Shown here: positions 1 through 9,928 of the stretch, piece after piece
Layout of the letters: the number at the start of each line of letters is the position of its first letter
Position numbering within the stretch: the first letter of the stretch is position 1
Origin: OFTM382 sp964448185
GTDB taxonomy: Bacteria; Planctomycetota; Phycisphaerae; Phycisphaerales; UBA1924
Assembly: GCA_964448185.1 (NCBI GenBank)
Contig: CAYUVO010000016.1
Coordinates: forward strand, 1-40,179
Reading direction: 5' to 3'
Length of the DNA stretch: 40,179 nt
The notes under the pieces: model-generated
The model's input: the letters and a program-made list of their open reading frames with translations, nothing else
What the model was told of the DNA's origin: nothing
Databases searched by the model: none
Translations under genes and position numbers: made by a program

Positions 1-1663
1 AAGGCCCAACCAAACCAAGCAAGGCTAAGAAATCGCCGAAGCCCACCATGCCGTCGGCGCCCAGCGTACCAAAGTCGTCGGCGATATCACCCGGGCAAGG
101 CGGCGCAGTGATCCTGATGCCCGCGGCATCCGAGCCGCCGAAACCAGTGATGTCTGAAGCACTCAGCAGCGTGTCGGTCCACAACACATTGGCGACGTAC
201 ACCGATTCGCTGCGACCAAACAGGCCGTCACTAAACAAACTAAACGTGCCCTTCATGGCCGCCGCCGGATCGCCGCTGGACTGCGCCCACGGGCTTGGGT
301 GCTGAGTCCACGCTGCCCAGTCGGCGGGGTTCACCATTTCGCCGTCGGCGTAGCGAGGATCGGTCGGGTCGGTGAGGTTGAACACCCAGTCCGCCCCGGT
401 CTGCCCGATGAGCGTGCCATCGACGTACACACTGCCGATGCTGGTTTGCATGAGATCACTGACAAACGCGATCCGCATCCAGCGGTCCGGGCCGATGAGC
501 GGCGACGAAATATAGTTCGCCGGCTCGGTGTCGTATCCAATATTGCCCCCGCCACCAAACGCAGGGTTACGGATGTACAGCTCGCCCTCGTCTTCATTAT
601 TATGATTGTCCTGGATCATCGAGAGCACGAACCCGCCGTTGGTATCGGCGTTCCACGCGGCCTGCGGGATGTAGACGTCCATGACCATCGACCACTGCCC
701 GATGAACCCGCCGGGATACTCGGGCCGGTTCTTGGGATACAAGCTCAGCCCGAGCCCGCGGTACCACTCGACTTTATTAGGATCGTTTGCGTTGCGCGCC
801 GGGCTCGTGACGTAGACGGTGTCGGCGGTGCCGCCGGGACCGGGAATACCCAGCGAAGTGGTGGTGACAAACGATGACTGCGCCTGCGTGACACCCTTGG
901 GGATCGTCGCGTCGGGCGTGTCAACGGTGCCGTCAAAGAGAAGAATGTCGCCGAACGCCGGGTCGTCCATGTAGCGAAGTGACGACGCGCCGAACGCGGC
1001 GCTCAGATCGCCGTTCATCCGCCACTCGGTTTCCACCGGCGTCGAGGGCTGCCACGTCTCGATCGTCACCGCGCCTTGGTCAACTTCGATCGAACCGATA
1101 AGCGCCCCCAGCGGGATGTCCATGTCGATCATCTCGAACTGGCCCATGCCCTGATCGGAAACGGACACAAGCAGCTTGATGCCCAGGGTGAGCCCGAAGA
1201 ACTCGTCGTCGAAGCGTTGACCGAACATGATGTTCTTCGCGTCGGGCAGGCCGCCCGAGATGTTGCGTGTGTAGCCGTCGAGCAGCACGGACTGGCCCGG
1301 ATCGAACAGCTCAAGGAGGCCCGCGAACGAATCGCCGCTGTTGACAAAGTTGCTCAGCAAACCAGACGTCAGCACCGTGCCGTCGATGGTGTAGTGGTAG
1401 CCGCTCGCAGCAACCACGCCGTTGGGCTGACCGATCGGCAGAGGGTGGTTGAACGAATCTCGCGACTGATCGAAGAACTCGCAGCTGAAGATGTTGCCCA
1501 CGCACCGGATCTCCATCCCGGTCATATCCATGATCGCGTCGTTGTCGATGAGCTGGGCCGAGGTCGAACCGGCAGCGAGGATGATGGCCGCTGCTCCGAA
1601 CAGGCCGCCATGTGCTTTCGTCTGTGTGTTGATCCGCTTCTTGATTCGCATGTCGATCCGCAT
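1..1663 (-). CDS. Secreted LamG-like protein with C-terminal dockerin-like repeat (3' end outside window)
   Basis: An open frame of about 554 codons runs without a stop from the ATG at 1661-1663 to the left edge, so the stop codon lies outside the window. The N-terminus has a basic stretch, a hydrophobic core and an A-S-T-S-A|Q cut site near residue 36, so the protein is exported. Residues about 320-490 resemble a concanavalin-like LamG fold: aromatic-rich strands, GQWSMVMDVYIP, and an IGSVYVDGTLIG turn. From about residue 522 comes CPGDIADDFG followed by GADGMVGFGDFLALLG, the short dockerin-like calcium-binding repeat also present in tandem at 35403-36596. Role: probably a secreted or surface-bound carbohydrate- or matrix-binding protein. 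The substrate is unknown. The export signal and dockerin repeat are seen directly; LamG is a fold-level inference. It is transcribed divergently from the prepilin-like gene at 1893. Confidence 0.8.
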   Translation of the reverse strand, partial: MRIDMRIKKRINTQTKAHGGLFGAAAIILAAGSTSAQLIDNDAIMDMTGMEIRCVGNIFSCEFFDQSRDSFNHPLPIGQPNGVVAASGYHYTIDGTVLTSGLLSNFVNSGDSFAGLLELFDPGQSVLLDGYTRNISGGLPDAKNIMFGQRFDDEFFGLTLGIKLLVSVSDQGMGQFEMIDMDIPLGALIGSIEVDQGAVTIETWQPSTPVETEWRMNGDLSAAFGASSLRYMDDPAFGDILLFDGTVDTPDATIPKGVTQAQSSFVTTTSLGIPGPGGTADTVYVTSPARNANDPNKVEWYRGLGLSLYPKNRPEYPGGFIGQWSMVMDVYIPQAAWNADTNGGFVLSMIQDNHNNEDEGELYIRNPAFGGGGNIGYDTEPANYISSPLIGPDRWMRIAFVSDLMQTSIGSVYVDGTLIGQTGADWVFNLTDPTDPRYADGEMVNPADWAAWTQHPSPWAQSSGDPAAAMKGTFSLFSDGLFGRSESVYVANVLWTDTLLSASDITGFGGSDAAGIRITAPPCPGDIADDFGTLGADGMVGFGDFLALLGLVGP

Positions 1664-1683
1664 AGCTGAGTATCTCTCTCTCC

Positions 1684-1705
1684 GGCCTCTGACCGGTCAG
1701 GGGTC
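1684..1705. promoter_or_regulatory. Near-perfect palindrome in the leader of the dockerin gene
   Basis: CTGACCGGTCAG at 1689-1700 is a perfect 12-bp palindrome. It extends to arms 1684-1694 and 1695-1705 if two G-T pairs are allowed. It lies 26-37 nt upstream of the ATG at 1663, so it could be a dimeric-regulator operator or a 5' leader hairpin. No regulator can be assigned. The rest of the 229-nt divergent spacer 1664-1892 shows no gene. Confidence 0.35.
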
Positions 1706-1892
1706 CGCTGATCTGCTCCAAGCCACCCGCTGATCCTGCACTCCGCCTCAGAACCGAGTAAAGAGCACCGAAATCTCCTGTTGCTGAATCAGCCGATACG
1801 GATACCATACCCGAGAACGTTCCCGATCCACAGCCCAAGTCCCCGCTTCTGGCAAAGAACATGACCCGCCAGACGGGATTCCAGGGCATCAC

Positions 1893-2930
<1,038 letters not shown>

Positions 2931-3006
2931 GCGGACTACCAACTGTCCGAAAAACCTCACAAACAACTTACATCAATCGGCTTGTGACTAGTAAAAACCC
3001 TTGATT

Positions 3007-3049
3007 TTGGGTATCATGTGCAGAGTTATCTATACACCCGAGCGCTCGG
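3007..3049 (+). promoter_or_regulatory. Possible promoter with overlapping palindrome upstream of the 3187 gene
   Basis: TTGGGT at 3007-3012 and TATACA at 3031-3036 are separated by 18 nt, a weak sigma70-like pair. The perfect 12-bp palindrome CCGAGCGCTCGG follows at 3038-3049, where transcription would start. This layout fits a repressor operator over the start site. It would give an untranslated leader of about 140 nt before the ATG at 3187. The rest of 2931-3186 shows nothing else. Confidence 0.3.
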
Positions 3050-3186
3050 CGTGGTAGAACGGTCGAAGAGAGAGCAACACTGTCTCTGGATCCCCTCCCG
3101 AGGCAACGACGCTCAGAGCCCCAGCAGCTCCCCATAGAGCGCCCGAACAGGCCGAGCGAACATCGCAGGCCAACAGGAGCATCACG

Positions 3187-4146
3187 ATGCAGTTCACCAG
3201 CCCTGTCTTGATTCCCGCTCCCCCGACCTCACGCCGATGGCTCACGGTGCTCATCGCAGCCACTGCGCTTGGCGGCCCCGCCACCGTCGCACTAGCTCAG
3301 TCTGGCGGCGGCACACGCACCGTCGCCCTCTCAGAATCACAGGTCAAACGCCAGAACCTCGCTCGGATGCTCCGGCCGATCGACATCGACTTCGACGCCG
3401 AACCCATGAGCAACGTCATGACGTTCTTGGAGGAATACACGGGCGCCGATCTCGACCCGCTGTGGATTACCGATCGCCAGGCTGTCGGCCTCGACCCGGA
3501 CGCAGAGATCACGCTGGGCGTCAAGGGCATCACCTCGCTGAGGCTCCTCGAACTGGTCCTCGATCAGGCCGACGCGGACCTGCTCTATTCCGGCGGCAGC
3601 ACGTGGCAGATGAGCGAATGGGGCTCGATCCAGATCGGACCCAAAGAACGCCTGAGCCGAAAGCGTCGCCTGAAGATCTACGACATCAACGACATCCTCT
3701 TTGAGATTCCTAACTACCCCGATGTGCCGACCATCGACCTCCAGCAGGCACTCCGGTCCAACGAGGGCGGCGGCCAGTCCCCCTTCCAGAACATCCAAAC
3801 CAACATCGAACGGGTCCCCAAGGAAGAACGCGGCGAAGCGCTCATCGACCTCATCACCGCGGTCGTCGAGCCCGAGACGTGGGACGTCGGAGCCGACATC
3901 CGCTACTACCAAGGCTCACTGATCGTCAGCGCGCCCGACTTCGTGCATCGCGCACTCGATGGCTACCCGTGGTGGCCCGCAACCGCGACCGCAGCAGGAT
4001 CGGTCAACGGCAAACGCTACGTCTCGTTCAACCTCGAAACCGGCATCTCCGAAATCGTCGATATCGCCAAAGATGAGATCATCGCGGTCGTCCCCGGCAG
4101 CGGCGGAGGAGGCGGTGGTGGCGGACCCGGTGGTGGTGGCGGCTAA
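3187..4146 (+). CDS. Exported protein with secretin/STN-like N-terminal domain and poly-Gly tail
   Basis: A 319-residue protein with a signal peptide ending VALA|Q at residue 37. Residues about 57-160 follow the pattern of the short secretin/TonB N-terminal (STN) or N0 domain: IDIDFDAEPMSNVMTFLEEYTG, then a beta strand, ITLGVKGITSLRLLELVLDQA, then a strand ending in IQIGPK. A second small alpha/beta module follows (about 170-285, including LKIYDINDIL). The C-terminus is a run of glycines (GGGGGGGGPGGGGG). No secretin channel domain is present, so it cannot itself be an outer-membrane secretin. It may be a periplasmic accessory of a pilus or type II-like apparatus, but that is inference. It follows the prepilin-like gene by 256 nt and ends just before a strong terminator. 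Confidence 0.7.
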   Translation: MQFTSPVLIPAPPTSRRWLTVLIAATALGGPATVALAQSGGGTRTVALSESQVKRQNLARMLRPIDIDFDAEPMSNVMTFLEEYTGADLDPLWITDRQAVGLDPDAEITLGVKGITSLRLLELVLDQADADLLYSGGSTWQMSEWGSIQIGPKERLSRKRRLKIYDINDILFEIPNYPDVPTIDLQQALRSNEGGGQSPFQNIQTNIERVPKEERGEALIDLITAVVEPETWDVGADIRYYQGSLIVSAPDFVHRALDGYPWWPATATAAGSVNGKRYVSFNLETGISEIVDIAKDEIIAVVPGSGGGGGGGGPGGGGG

Positions 4147-4192
4147 ACCACTCCCTCGATCTCTCCCAGATCAGACCAAGAACCTACTCCCG

Positions 4193-4229
4193 CAAGGCCC
4201 GAGCACGCACGCTTGGGCCTTGTTTTTTT
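4193..4229 (+). terminator. Rho-independent terminator after the STN-like gene
   Basis: The arms CAAGGCCC (4193-4200) and GGGCCTTG (4215-4222) pair perfectly and are extended inward by GAG/CTT. Seven T residues follow at 4223-4229. It lies 46 nt after the stop at 4146 and faces the convergent gcvP end. Confidence 0.85.
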
Positions 4230-4255
4230 GAGCGGGGTACTGAGGGCGGGGGGGG

Positions 4256-7252
4256 TTACTGCTGCGTTACCTCGTCCACGCTCGGACACGAGCACATCAA
4301 GTTGCGATCGCCGAACGGGTTGTCGATCCGCCCCACCGGCGGCCAGAACTTCGCATCCCGCAACCACGCAACCGGATATACCGCTTGCTCGCGGGAATAA
4401 GGCCGATCCCAATGCTCGCCGACGACCGCACTGATCGGGTGGGGTGAGTTCTTGAGCGGGTTGTTCTCCGCATCGAGCACGCCCGTGCGCACGTCCTCGA
4501 TCTCTGAGCGAATCACGATAAGCGCCTCGCAATACCTATCAAGCTCGGCCTTGGATTCGCTCTCGGTCGGCTCGATCATCAGCGTGCCCGCAACAGGCCA
4601 GCTCATGGTCGGCGCGTGGAACCCGAAGTCCATGAGGCGCTTGGCGACATCATCGGGGCTCGCGACCGAGGCGACGGGTCGCAGGTCGATGATGAACTCG
4701 TGGGCGACCGTGCCGTTGGCGCCCGAGTACACCACGTCCCAGTGCCCCTTGAGTTTGGCCGCCATGTAGTTGGCGTTGAGCACCGCGACCTTGGTCGCGT
4801 GCGTTAGCCCGGGCTCTCCCATCATCGCGATATACATCCACGAGATGGGCAGGATCATCGGGCTGCCGTAGGGTGCCGCCGAGATCGCACCGATTGCAGA
4901 CGTGCCCGCGGAGCGGGGTTGCGATACGGGGTGCGAGGGCAGGTAGGCCGCGAGTTGTTGGGTGACGGCGATGGGACCGACTCCGGGCCCGCCACCGCCG
5001 TGGGGGATGCAGAAGGTTTTGTGCAAGTTGAGGTGGCACACATCGGCGCCGATATCACCCGGCCTGCAGATCCCGAGCTGCGCGTTCATGTTCGCGCCGT
5101 CCATGTAGACCAGGCCGCCCGCGTCGTGAACGATCTGGCACATGTCTTTGATCCCGCTCTCGAACACGCCGTGAGTCGAGGGATACGTCACCATCATCGC
5201 AGCAAGCTTCTCGCGGTGCTCGTTCGCCTTGGCGCGCAGATCATCGAGGTCGATGTTGCCGCATTCATCACACGCGACCGCGACGACCCGCATGCCCGCG
5301 ACGATCGCCGATGCGGGGTTGGTGCCGTGCGCACTGGTGGGGATCAGGCACACGTCGCGGCCGCTCTCGCCGATCGCTTGATGATGCGCCCGGATCACCA
5401 TGAGCCCGGCAAACTCGCCCTGCGAACCCGCGTTGGGTTGCAGGCTCACCGCGTCAAAGCCGGTGATCTCGCCGAGCCATGATTCAAGATCGCCGTAGAG
5501 CGTTTCGTAGCCCGTGCGTTGATCCTCGGGCGCGAACGGATGGATGGCTGCAAACTCGGGCCAGCTCACGGGCAGCATCTCGCTGGTCGCGTTGAGCTTC
5601 ATCGTGCACGATCCCAGCGGGATCATCGAGTGTGCGAGCGACAGGTCCCGGTTCTGCAGCTTGGTGATGTACCGCAAGAGCTGCGTCTCGCTGTGATGCG
5701 AGTTGAACACGTCGTGGGTCATGAACGAGCTGGTGCGTGCGCACGATTCGGGTAGATCTCTCTCGACGCGCTGCGCAAGCGTCTTCACGTCCGTTGTGTC
5801 TGCGCCAAATGCAGCAAGCAGATCCTCAACGAGCTTCGAGTCGGAGGTCTCGTCGAGCGTGATGCCGAGCGTGCCGTCGCCGAAGTCTCGCAGGTTGATT
5901 CCGCGTTCGACCGCTTTGCTCATCACTTTCGCCGATGCGTTGCTCCCATCCATGCGTACCCGCAGCGAGTCGAACACAGCCGCGTCATCAACCGCGTGCC
6001 CGAGGTCTGTGAGTCCTGTGCGAAGGATCTGCGTAAGTGTGCGCACACGCAGGGCAATCTCTCGCAAACCGCGCGGCCCGTGGTACACGCCGTACATCCC
6101 CGCCATGATCGCGAGCAATGCCTGAGCCGTACAGATGTTGCTCGTTGCGCGGTCCCGCTTGATGTGCTGCTCGCGGGTCTGGATCGCCATTCGGTACGCG
6201 GGGTTGCCCTGCGCATCGCGTGAGACGCCGATGATCCGCCCGGGCATTCGGCGGACGTATTTTTCGGTTGTCGCGAGGTACGCCGCGTGAGGACCGCCCG
6301 CTCCCATCGGCACGCCGAAGCGCTGGGTGCTGCCCACAGCGATGTCCGCGCCATCCCCATTGGCTCCCCACTCGCCCGGCGGCTTGAGCAGCGTCAACGC
6401 CAACGGATCACAGGCAGCAACGACCATGACGCCTGCCGCGTGCGCACGATCGGTCATCTCGTCAAAGCATTCGATGCGTCCGTCGGTTGCGGGATATTGC
6501 ACGAGGACGCCGCAGGCTTGGTCGTCGAATGATGTTGTGCGCGCATCGCAGACCACGATCTCGACACCGATCGAGCCCGCGCGTGTGCGCACCACCTCGA
6601 TGGTCTGCGGGTGGCAGGAGGCGTCGATGATGAAGCGTGTTCGCTTGCCGCGAGAAATTGCTAGGCACATCGACATGGCCTCGGCAGCCGCGGTGCCCTC
6701 GTCGAGTAACGACGCACCGGCAATCGGCAGCCCGGTCAGATCGGCGATCATGGTTTGGAAGTTGAGCAGCGCTTCGAGCCGGCCCTGACTGATCTCGGCC
6801 TGGTAGGGTGTGTACTGCGTGTACCAGCACGGGTTCTCAAGAATCATCCGACCGATCACCGCCGGGGTCAGCGTGCCGTGATACCCGAGCCCGATGCACG
6901 ACCGCATCACACGGTTGCGGTCTGCCATTTTGCGAAGGTGTGCAAGCGTGGCGTGCTCGCTGAAGTTCTCAGCCGCCGCGCCGCTGAGTTTGAGCTTGCC
7001 GTCCATGCGGATGTCGGCGGGGATCGTCGCGTCGATCAGCTCATCGAGCGAGGTGAACCCGACGAGAGCGAGCATCTGCTGGATCTCGTGGGTGTTGGGA
7101 CCGATGTGTCGGCGCGCGAAGGTGTCAAGATCAGCCAGCAGGCTTGTTGCAGTGGGCGCACAGCCCGAGGCTTGGCCGCAGCATCCTGAGGAGGTCTGTG
7201 TATTGGTCTGTCTATCGGCCTGTGCGCCAGTTGGTGAATCGGTCATGCTCAT
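4256..7252 (-). CDS. gcvP: Glycine dehydrogenase (decarboxylating), P-protein of the glycine cleavage system
   Basis: A full-length, single-chain P-protein (998 residues from this start) that decarboxylates glycine with pyridoxal phosphate and passes the aminomethyl group to the lipoyl H-protein. The glycine-rich PLP segment NLHKTFCIPHGGGGPG is intact, with the Schiff-base lysine near residue 745. The N-terminal FARRHIGPN and C-terminal GDRNLMCSCPS are typical of the family. The ATG at 7252 is preferred because GGGGAG lies about 7 nt upstream; an ATG at 7267 and a GTG at 7312 are alternatives. An extra N-terminal leader holds three cysteines (24, 25 and 31, SGCCGQASGC) before the conserved domain. 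gcvT and gcvH are not in the window. A run of eight G (plus strand) lies immediately beyond the stop codon. Confidence 0.97.
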   Translation of the reverse strand: MSMTDSPTGAQADRQTNTQTSSGCCGQASGCAPTATSLLADLDTFARRHIGPNTHEIQQMLALVGFTSLDELIDATIPADIRMDGKLKLSGAAAENFSEHATLAHLRKMADRNRVMRSCIGLGYHGTLTPAVIGRMILENPCWYTQYTPYQAEISQGRLEALLNFQTMIADLTGLPIAGASLLDEGTAAAEAMSMCLAISRGKRTRFIIDASCHPQTIEVVRTRAGSIGVEIVVCDARTTSFDDQACGVLVQYPATDGRIECFDEMTDRAHAAGVMVVAACDPLALTLLKPPGEWGANGDGADIAVGSTQRFGVPMGAGGPHAAYLATTEKYVRRMPGRIIGVSRDAQGNPAYRMAIQTREQHIKRDRATSNICTAQALLAIMAGMYGVYHGPRGLREIALRVRTLTQILRTGLTDLGHAVDDAAVFDSLRVRMDGSNASAKVMSKAVERGINLRDFGDGTLGITLDETSDSKLVEDLLAAFGADTTDVKTLAQRVERDLPESCARTSSFMTHDVFNSHHSETQLLRYITKLQNRDLSLAHSMIPLGSCTMKLNATSEMLPVSWPEFAAIHPFAPEDQRTGYETLYGDLESWLGEITGFDAVSLQPNAGSQGEFAGLMVIRAHHQAIGESGRDVCLIPTSAHGTNPASAIVAGMRVVAVACDECGNIDLDDLRAKANEHREKLAAMMVTYPSTHGVFESGIKDMCQIVHDAGGLVYMDGANMNAQLGICRPGDIGADVCHLNLHKTFCIPHGGGGPGVGPIAVTQQLAAYLPSHPVSQPRSAGTSAIGAISAAPYGSPMILPISWMYIAMMGEPGLTHATKVAVLNANYMAAKLKGHWDVVYSGANGTVAHEFIIDLRPVASVASPDDVAKRLMDFGFHAPTMSWPVAGTLMIEPTESESKAELDRYCEALIVIRSEIEDVRTGVLDAENNPLKNSPHPISAVVGEHWDRPYSREQAVYPVAWLRDAKFWPPVGRIDNPFGDRNLMCSCPSVDEVTQQ

Positions 7253-7458
7253 CCTGTCGCTCCCCATATCTCGCTCGCTGTCTCGCCCCGGGTAGTCTGG
7301 TTCCGGGGCCACTTACTGCCCCCAGACTCTAGGGCCGGTCCGTGCGATTCACTCCCCCACACGACCCACAACAGGCACCCCAACAGGCACCCACACCCGC
7401 CCGGCTCGGTAGACCTCCATAACGCTATAGACTCCGAGCTCCTTGGAGGATTCTGACC

Positions 7459-9333
7459 ATGCCCACTCATGCCCGCCCCCCCGCTCGCCCCCTCGCTCGC
7501 CCGCTGGCAGCCACTCTCTTGCTCCTGTGTGCCGGGGCTCCCCATGCCTTGGCTCAGCAACAAGGCTCCGAACACGATATCGAGAGCGATCTGGTTGCCC
7601 TGACCCCGCACGCGGGCCGAGCAGCGGGCACGCCGGGCCATGCAGCCGTCGCCGAGTTCCTGCGTGAGCGGTACCGTCAACTGGGTCTGATCCCTGCGAT
7701 ATCCGACGACGCTGGCGAAGCAAGCTTCGATCAGAAGCTGGAATCAGAAGGCAACCGCCCGGTGATGGGCGCGTCGTTGCGGTATATCCCCGAAGAAGTG
7801 GAAGGGGGAGGAATGGGGGGGGGCGAGCCGATCGTGATCCCGGCTGCGAACCTCGAAGCACACTGGGCGACCGGGCCTGGCATCGTCGAGGCGGCGGGCG
7901 TGTTCACGGGGTACTCGATCGTCAGCGGCCCGGGCGGGTACATGTCGTTCGCTGCTGTGGGCGACCTGTCGGGCTCGATCGCGTTTGCGCTACGAGGCGA
8001 ACCCATGGACGACCAGGGCGAGAGCCTGTGGACTAAAGGCGAGGGCTGGAGCTTCCGTGCATCGTCGATGCCCAAGGTCATCGCTCTCTCTCGGCGCAAC
8101 GCGGCTGCGGTGGTACTCATCACGCCACCCGGAGCAAGCGATCCCGATTCGGCAGAACAGACACAACAAGGAGTCGCGAAAGACTTCCATTTCGAGGTCC
8201 CGGTGCTGACCATCTCGGCAGCGGACGCCGATCGGATTTTCGCTGCAGCTGATCCCGAGGGACGCACCATCACCGAGCTGCGCAAGCTCGCCGACGCCGA
8301 GCCGATCATCCAGAATCTCACCGGCCGATTCGAGGTCGGAATCGAGATGGCCCAAGAGGCTGAGCCGATCAACAACATCGTCGGGATGCTCGCGGGCAAG
8401 GGTGATCTGGCACACGAGATCGTCCTCGTCACCGCACACTACGACAGCGTGCCCGCCATGCCCGCAGCCAACAATAACGCCTCGGGCGTCGCCGCGATGC
8501 TCAGCGCAGCCGAGCTGCTCACCGAGTCATACGAACAAGAACTCGATCTGCTCGAACACGCTCGATCGATCGTCTTTCTTGCTGCGGGTCTCGGCGAGGA
8601 CAGCGCCGACGGGATCACGACGTATCTCGAATCGGTCAATCCCAATGGCGACGCGGGAGCCGAACAACCCGTGGTAGCGGCACTGATTCTCGACACACTG
8701 GGCAAGTCCGACCGGAGGATGACGCTCAAGGTGATCGGCGTCAACTCGGGCGAAGGCATGAGCGAATGGATCGAGCCCATCTTTGAACACAGCATCTTCG
8801 AGATCAACGCGAGCGATCTCCGCAGAAGCTTCGGCGAACAGCTCACGACTCCATTCGATGCCGGGATTCCGGCGATCATGTTTTCCACGGGGTTCAACCG
8901 CGCCGACGGCACCATCTCCGACACCGCCCAAAGCATCGATCTCGAATCGGTCACAGAATCGGCCGAACTCATCGCCGAAATCGCCCTCGAACTCGCGTTC
9001 CACGAAGATCGCTTTGCCACCGATCAAGACGCGGACAGCATCAAACCCAAAAAACAAGAACGCCGCCCCGTCCGCCTGGGCGTGCAGCCCGCGTTCAAGG
9101 ACGACGAAGAAGGCGTGCTGATCCGGCGAGTCTTCGATGAAACCTCCGCCTCGGATGCGGGGTTGCTCGCGGGCGATCGGCTCACACGATGGAACGACGA
9201 ACCGATCCTCGTGATAGATGACTTCGTGTTGCAGCTCTCGCTCGCCAAGCCCGGAGATGAAGTTACGTTCACCGTCGAACGCGATGGCGAGACCCTCCAA
9301 CTCGAACTCACGCTGCGCGGCCCCGGCGAGTAA
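7459..9333 (+). CDS. Exported M28-family-like peptidase with PDZ domain, catalytic site apparently degraded
   Basis: A 624-residue protein with a signal peptide cut near ALA|Q (residue 32), an inserted PA-like region (about 130-290), an M28 aminopeptidase-like domain (about 300-515) and a PDZ domain (about 535-620, with VLIRRVFDETSASDAGLLAGDRL). The M28 core begins well: VLVTAHYDS supplies His327 and Asp329. The usual GADDxASG is AANNNASG (338-340), so the bridging Asp is Asn. The usual Glu-Glu pair is Glu380-Asp381. Asp412 (LDTLG) is kept. The last His ligand, normally within a YH-T-DT motif, is missing: the segment reads RADGTISDT. By family knowledge this predicts a weak or inactive peptidase, perhaps a binding protein. 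The start is supported by TTGGAGGA before the ATG. A run of nine G at 7815-7823 lies inside the gene. It is convergent with the lipoprotein gene. Confidence 0.85.
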   Translation: MPTHARPPARPLARPLAATLLLLCAGAPHALAQQQGSEHDIESDLVALTPHAGRAAGTPGHAAVAEFLRERYRQLGLIPAISDDAGEASFDQKLESEGNRPVMGASLRYIPEEVEGGGMGGGEPIVIPAANLEAHWATGPGIVEAAGVFTGYSIVSGPGGYMSFAAVGDLSGSIAFALRGEPMDDQGESLWTKGEGWSFRASSMPKVIALSRRNAAAVVLITPPGASDPDSAEQTQQGVAKDFHFEVPVLTISAADADRIFAAADPEGRTITELRKLADAEPIIQNLTGRFEVGIEMAQEAEPINNIVGMLAGKGDLAHEIVLVTAHYDSVPAMPAANNNASGVAAMLSAAELLTESYEQELDLLEHARSIVFLAAGLGEDSADGITTYLESVNPNGDAGAEQPVVAALILDTLGKSDRRMTLKVIGVNSGEGMSEWIEPIFEHSIFEINASDLRRSFGEQLTTPFDAGIPAIMFSTGFNRADGTISDTAQSIDLESVTESAELIAEIALELAFHEDRFATDQDADSIKPKKQERRPVRLGVQPAFKDDEEGVLIRRVFDETSASDAGLLAGDRLTRWNDEPILVIDDFVLQLSLAKPGDEVTFTVERDGETLQLELTLRGPGE

Positions 9334-9352
9334 CCATACTGCTGCTTGAATA

Positions 9353-9928
9353 TCAGCTGATAAACCAGCGCAGCTTCCAGTTGCCACGCTCGAACACCAT
9401 GTCGTACCCGATCCACGCAAGCCCGCGAGTTGCAAGCCCGGTCGCCTTGACCCGGTACACCCGTTTGCCGAGCTTGTACATCGACACGCCCGGCGTGCGC
9501 TCGCCGAGCGACATCCTCGACCGCATCGCTCGAAAGTCCGCCTCGCGTTCAACGAGCATATCGAACGCCAACCCCGGCTCAAGCCCGCGATCAATGAACT
9601 CCTGCTTGGTTACTTCGCTCAGCAGTTGATCGACGAACATCTGTTTGTTGCGTGTGCGCACAACGCCCGAGAGATGCTTGAGCAAGTGGTCACCCGTCTT
9701 GGCGATCAGCTCGACCTCGCCGTCATCACGGAGGATGAAGTTGCGCCCACCCGGAGTCGCGGTCGGGTCGATGTAGCCTTGGAGCTTGGTGCCCACGCGC
9801 AGCCCGCCGGTCGCTCCGGGCAGCCCAGCCATCGGGGTGTGCGCACGGATGACCCTTGTCTGGGTGCAGCCAACCGTTCCCATACTCGCTACGACAACGA
9901 GCACCATCAACAAGATTCGTGCGTTCAT
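9353..9928 (-). CDS. Putative lipoprotein coupled to nadB
   Basis: A 191-residue protein with a lipoprotein signal peptide: hydrophobic residues 5-18, then the lipobox-like MGTVGC with the lipidated Cys at 21. The mature part is basic and beta-rich, with no family I recognise. It ends in FERGNWKLRWFIS, reminiscent of small NTF2-like or DUF4440-type folds, but this is not firm. Its ATG (9926-9928) overlaps the nadB TGA by 4 nt (ATGA), so it is likely translated from the nadB message. No functional link to NAD synthesis is apparent. Confidence 0.75.
   Translation of the reverse strand: MNARILLMVLVVVASMGTVGCTQTRVIRAHTPMAGLPGATGGLRVGTKLQGYIDPTATPGGRNFILRDDGEVELIAKTGDHLLKHLSGVVRTRNKQMFVDQLLSEVTKQEFIDRGLEPGLAFDMLVEREADFRAMRSRMSLGERTPGVSMYKLGKRVYRVKATGLATRGLAWIGYDMVFERGNWKLRWFIS

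Noticed and set aside
7253..7312. A longer gcvP start at 7312 (GTG) or 7267 (ATG).
   Set aside because: The ATG at 7252 has the best-placed GGGGAG ribosome site; the longer forms add only unconserved residues.
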